Positions 6,316-9,175 of a stretch of DNA of 9,175 nucleotides are shown one piece after another. How positions within the stretch are numbered: position 1 is the first letter of the stretch; each line of letters starts with the position of its first letter. The DNA comes from Stagnihabitans sp039932095 (GTDB lineage: Bacteria; Pseudomonadota; Alphaproteobacteria; Rhodobacterales; Rhodobacteraceae). The notes below the pieces were generated by a model. It saw nothing but the letters and a program-made list of their open reading frames with translations. It had not been told where the DNA came from and searched no databases. The DNA lies in contig JBDTQR010000180.1 of the NCBI GenBank assembly GCA_039932095.1, positions 1-9,175 on the forward strand, written 5' to 3'. Position numbers and translations under genes: made by a program.

Positions 6316-7092
6316 TCAGTCGGGTTTTTGGGCGGCGAGATGGGTAGGGCAGTGTTCGCCGCTGTCGAGGACCGGGATCATCCGCGACCAGATGGCGATG
6401 TTCTGATCGACGAAATCCTGACCGACGACTGCAGCGGCACTCTGGCCCGCCTCGCCCTGCAGGCGGGCGAGTTCGGCGCGAGCCTGATCGCGGTACCACA
6501 GATTGCGCGAGCGGGTTTTGATGTGCCGGAACCCGGCCTTTTGCATCGCGTCGGCATAGGCGGCGGGGCTGGCCATGCCGAAATCGAGACCCTCGGCTGC
6601 GATATAGGCGGCCATTTCGGGGCTGGGGGTGCCTTCGCGGCCGATCAGCCAGTCAGAGGCGAGAAACCAGCCGCCGGGGCGCATGACACGGTAAACCTCG
6701 GCCATCAGGGAATGTTTGTCGGCAATGTGGACGATGGAATCCTTTGAAAACACCACGTCGAAACTGGCAGGTGGCAGGGGCAGCGGGCCGGGGGCGACCT
6801 TGACGACGCCGATGCGGGGGGCGAGGGCAGCCTGCGCGATCAGGCTGCGGGCCTGGGTCAGCACCGGATCCTCGACATCCAGTCCCATGACATAGGCAGC
6901 ACCGTGGTTCTGAACGAGGGCGAGGTCGATGCCACCGGCACCGCAGCCGATGTCGAGGACGGTCTTGCCAGTCAGGTCATGGTCGCCCAGAATGCGGGCC
7001 ACTTCTTCAGCGCCTCCGGGCGAAAGGAAGCCTTCGCCCCAGATCGCCTGCAGCATGGTGATCATTCTGGCGGGGTAGTGGTCGTCAGTCAT
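6316..7092 (-). CDS. SAM-dependent methyltransferase, phosphoethanolamine N-methyltransferase-like
   Basis: A 258-residue cytoplasmic class I methyltransferase. The SAM motif I is VLDIGCGAGG (45-54), with the acidic residue D72 in GLDVE. The N-terminal WGEGFLSPGG (18-27) and the central FDVVFSKDSIVHIADK (111-126) closely resemble the (F/W)GxGFxSxGG and YSRDxILHIxDK motifs of phosphoethanolamine/phosphobase N-methyltransferases; motif III is RPGGWFLASDW (138-148). Such enzymes methylate an amino group on a small phospho-base, but the motifs are shared with other small-molecule N-methyltransferases, so the substrate stays open. A GGAG six bases before the ATG supports the start. Its start overlaps the end of the upstream cupin gene by eight bases, making it the last gene of the permease-cupin-methyltransferase operon. 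That suggests it acts on, or downstream of, the imported compound. Class certain; subgroup probable. Confidence 0.85.
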   Translation of the reverse strand: MTDDHYPARMITMLQAIWGEGFLSPGGAEEVARILGDHDLTGKTVLDIGCGAGGIDLALVQNHGAAYVMGLDVEDPVLTQARSLIAQAALAPRIGVVKVAPGPLPLPPASFDVVFSKDSIVHIADKHSLMAEVYRVMRPGGWFLASDWLIGREGTPSPEMAAYIAAEGLDFGMASPAAYADAMQKAGFRHIKTRSRNLWYRDQARAELARLQGEAGQSAAAVVGQDFVDQNIAIWSRMIPVLDSGEHCPTHLAAQKPD

Positions 7093-7930
7093 CGACAGCT
7101 CCAGTTGCGGTCAACCGCAGCCCTTCAAGTGCGGGCCAGTCGGTGGCGGGTACGACCGCAGCGGCTGCAGCGATGGCACCGGTCCAGGCAAAGATGCAGA
7201 GATAGGGGATCGGGCCTACCTTGGTCAGATGTGGCTGGTGCGGCGGGTTCCAGATCGGAATATGGGCGGGCAGCAGCGTCAGTGGCTTGTCCGGGCCGAA
7301 GCGCCAGCCATGTGGTCCGGTGAGGGGCAGGTAAAGCTCTGGCGCGGCGTGGTGGTGGTCGCGGTAGAGGATGTGCGGCGCAATCAGAAACAGGCCGAGG
7401 TCGAAGTCCTCGGCCGCAATGGTGGCGTCCGGGCCGATCAGAGAGGCGTAGGCGTGGTTCCGGGTGAAGTCGGTGCCGATCCGGGCGGGGTCATAGGCAT
7501 CGTAGGTCAGCCAGCCCAGATAGGGCGCGGCGGCGGCAATGGCGCTGCCAAGGGGTGTGGTCACGGTCTGAAGGGCGGCAGGCAGATGCTGGGTAACGAC
7601 CGGATGGGGTGCGGGCCGCGGCGTGGCGGGGCCATAGCGCCAGTGGTTCAGGCCGGTGCGGACCTCTGCCACGCCGGGGCCGCTGAGAGTGGCGAGGCTG
7701 CGGTCGATTTCGGTCAGCAGATCGCGGATCGCCAGTTCGGCGGCGATGCGGGCGGGGATATCGGCGGGCTGATGCGCCTCGGCCAGCAGGGGTGCCGGGT
7801 CGTCGCGGTCCAGAAGCGAGCAGATGCGGTAAATCTCCAGCGCGGCGGGCGACAGGCTGCCTTGCTGGTACAGCGTCATCGCGGCGGCATAGCGGTCCCG
7901 GCCGGGGCGGGGGCGGGGCGCGGCGGTCAT
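7085..7930 (-). CDS. Cupin protein of the DMSP-lyase (DddL/DddQ) superfamily
   Basis: A 281-residue cytoplasmic protein with a helical N-terminal half (about 10-120) and a C-terminal cupin (about 155-260). The metal motif RDHHHAAPELYLPLTG (190-205) gives H194, E198 and Y200 in the H-x3-E-x-Y spacing of DddQ-type DMSP lyases. The second motif WNPPHQPH (227-234) supplies the distal histidine, H231 or H234. PYLCIFAWTGAI (242-253) matches the end of the family's cupin. Known relatives cleave dimethylsulfoniopropionate to acrylate and dimethyl sulfide using a bound metal, but many members of this superfamily have other or unknown activity, so DMSP cleavage is only a possibility here. The ATG at 7930 overlaps the permease stop (ATGA), fixing the start; the frame stays open far upstream but that part is permease DNA. 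Coupling with a transporter and a methyltransferase suggests work on an imported onium or amine compound. Confidence 0.78.
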   Translation of the reverse strand: MTAAPRPRPGRDRYAAAMTLYQQGSLSPAALEIYRICSLLDRDDPAPLLAEAHQPADIPARIAAELAIRDLLTEIDRSLATLSGPGVAEVRTGLNHWRYGPATPRPAPHPVVTQHLPAALQTVTTPLGSAIAAAAPYLGWLTYDAYDPARIGTDFTRNHAYASLIGPDATIAAEDFDLGLFLIAPHILYRDHHHAAPELYLPLTGPHGWRFGPDKPLTLLPAHIPIWNPPHQPHLTKVGPIPYLCIFAWTGAIAAAAAVVPATDWPALEGLRLTATGAVDD

Positions 7931-8766
7931 TGGTTGTCCCGATAGGCAAGCCGGCGTTCGGCCTCGCGCCTGCGCTCGGCCCGGTTCATCGCAAATCCGG
8001 CAAGGCAGACGCAGACCCCGACCACCAGGACGATCAGCGACGCCATGGCATTGATGTCGGGGGTAACGCCGAATTTCACCTTGGACCAGATCAGGATCGG
8101 CAGAGTGGTGGTGCCGGGGCCGGTGGTGAAATTTGTGATCACGACATCGTCCATCGAGATGGTAAAGGCGAGGAGCCAACCTGACATGATCGCCGGGAAG
8201 ATCACTGGCAGGGTCACGTCCTTCATCACCTGCCAGGGGCGGGAGCCGAGGTCCATCGCGGCCTCTTCGATGGCACGGTCGGCCGAAAGCATGCGGGACT
8301 GGACGATGGTGGTGACATAGACCATCGAGAAGGTGATATGGGCCAGCGTGACGGTCAGAAAGCCACGCTGTGCGGGCCAGCCGATATACTGCGCCATCAG
8401 GATAAAAAAGATCAGGAGCGAAATCCCGGTGATCACGTCGGGCATGATCAAGGGCGCGTTGACAAGGCCGGAGAACAGTACGCGGCCGCGAAAGCGGGTG
8501 AAACGGGCGAGAGCAATGCCCGCCATCGAGCCGAGTATGGTGGCGACGGTGGCGGAGATCAGGGCGATTTCGACTGACAGCTGCAGCGCGTGGCCGACCT
8601 GGGCGTTTTGGAACAAGGCCGTGTACCATTTGGTCGAAAACCCGCCCCAGACCGTGGCCAGCCGGGAATTGTTGAACGAATACACGATCATAGACAGGAT
8701 TGGGATGTAGAAGAACGCAAGGCCAAAGGCGAGGACCGAGATCAGGAATGTGGGGCGGCGCCTCAT
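7927..8766 (-). CDS. ABC transporter permease, PotI/PotC (spermidine/putrescine) type
   Basis: A 279-residue inner-membrane protein with six predicted segments (about 7-29, 62-88, 99-125, 135-156, 187-209 and 238-260). The opening IPILSMIVYSFNNS followed by WGGFSTKWYTALFQN (40-54) is characteristic of PotI/PotC. The ATPase-docking EAA loop is EEAAMDLGSRPWQVMKDVTL (167-186), then PVIFPAIMSGWLLAFTISMDD. It would pair with the adjacent PotH/PotB-type permease. The ATG overlaps the upstream permease stop by four bases, with GAGGG six bases before it, and its own stop overlaps the cupin start by four bases. The family imports polyamines, but relatives carry other small cations, and no binding protein or ATPase lies inside the window to narrow the substrate. 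Its cytoplasmic tail is rich in Arg and Glu (RAERRREAERR). Confidence 0.92.
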   Translation of the reverse strand: MRRRPTFLISVLAFGLAFFYIPILSMIVYSFNNSRLATVWGGFSTKWYTALFQNAQVGHALQLSVEIALISATVATILGSMAGIALARFTRFRGRVLFSGLVNAPLIMPDVITGISLLIFFILMAQYIGWPAQRGFLTVTLAHITFSMVYVTTIVQSRMLSADRAIEEAAMDLGSRPWQVMKDVTLPVIFPAIMSGWLLAFTISMDDVVITNFTTGPGTTTLPILIWSKVKFGVTPDINAMASLIVLVVGVCVCLAGFAMNRAERRREAERRLAYRDNQ

Positions 8767-9175
8767 TTCATGCCCTCGGCCCGGGCCTGGTAGTGCGAAT
8801 AGAGCATCATCGGGCCGACCATCAGGAACAACAGCGCCACGGCAACGCTGGAGGCCATTGGCCAGTCGCGGGCCGAGGCGAATTCGTCAGAAATCACCCG
8901 TCCGATCATCGGCGATGAGGCGTCGCCAACCAGACTGGGGATGACCAGTTCGCCCGCCGCAGGGATGAAGACCAACAGGCCGCCGGCAATGATGCCGGGT
9001 ATGCTCTGCGGCAGGGTCACGTCCCAGAATACGCCGAACGGATGGGTGCCAAGGTCCATCGCGGCCTCATCCAGCGTCGGGTCAAGGCGTTCGAGATTGG
9101 CGTAAAGCGGTAGGATCATGAACGGCAGGTAGGTATAGACCATGACCAGCACGACCGCGAAATTGCTGTGCATCA
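8763..9175 (-). CDS. ABC transporter permease, PotH/PotB type (partial, start outside the window)
   Basis: The C-terminal ~137 residues of an inner-membrane permease; the 5' end lies beyond position 9175, so the first visible Met (9173) is internal. The visible part has the EAA docking loop DEAAMDLGTHPFGVFWDVTL (35-54 of the fragment), then PQSIPGIIAGGLLVFIPAAGE and VIPSLVGDASSPMIG, which are hallmarks of PotH/PotB. DEFASARDWPMASSVAVALL leads into the last membrane segment (about 106-125). Full-length relatives are about 290 residues, so roughly half is missing. The stop overlaps the PotI-type permease start by four bases. The upstream partners, usually a periplasmic binding protein and an ATPase, should lie just right of the window; this is expected from the family, not seen. 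Confidence 0.92.
   Translation of the reverse strand, partial: MHSNFAVVLVMVYTYLPFMILPLYANLERLDPTLDEAAMDLGTHPFGVFWDVTLPQSIPGIIAGGLLVFIPAAGELVIPSLVGDASSPMIGRVISDEFASARDWPMASSVAVALLFLMVGPMMLYSHYQARAEGMK

Noticed and set aside
4425..6499. Very long - strand open frames opposite modA, modB and modC (up to 484 codons)
   Set aside because: Products are rich in Arg, Pro, His and Gln and lie opposite clear ModABC genes; they are shadows caused by high GC codon use.
1..9175. CRISPR arrays, insertion sequences, toxin-antitoxin or phage-defence genes
   Set aside because: No regularly spaced repeats, terminal inverted repeats, transposase or defence-type motifs were seen on either strand.

Overview
The window is GC-rich, with short intergenic gaps and stop/start overlaps inside operons. 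Its gene content (a tRNA-Cys with encoded CCA, a molybdate transporter, PotH/PotI-type permeases and a cupin of the DMSP-lyase type) points to an alphaproteobacterium, most likely of the Rhodobacterales (Rhodobacteraceae/Paracoccaceae). This placement is inferred from style and gene content, not from a marker gene.

Layout. At the left, a short-chain dehydrogenase on the + strand (103-1080) converges on a long NagZ-like family 3 glycoside hydrolase on the - strand (1159-2823). A roughly 350-base gap with only short inverted repeats and a possible hydrolase promoter follows. Then come a tRNA-Cys(GCA) on the - strand (3188-3261) and, divergent from it, a molybdate cluster on the + strand: a short DNA-binding-only ModE-type regulator (3340-3696), modA (3733-4491), modB (4488-5183) and modC (5183-6244). 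A 24-bp near-perfect palindrome (3700-3723) between the regulator and modA looks like a ModE operator and covers a possible -10 element.

From the right edge a tightly overlapping - strand operon runs leftwards: a PotH/PotB-type permease (cut by the window edge), a PotI/PotC-type permease (7927-8766), a cupin resembling the DMSP-lyase (DddL/DddQ) superfamily (7085-7930), and a methyltransferase with hallmarks of phosphoethanolamine/phosphobase N-methyltransferases (6316-7092). It converges on modC with a 71-base gap.

How the genes work together. modABC imports molybdate and the adjacent regulator probably controls it through the palindrome. The permease-permease-cupin-methyltransferase operon is the most interesting part. 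It looks like uptake of a cationic small molecule (polyamine, quaternary amine or sulfonium) linked to a metal-dependent lyase-like enzyme and a SAM-dependent methyltransferase. Its substrate cannot be read from the sequence. The dehydrogenase and the glycoside hydrolase show no evident link to either cluster.
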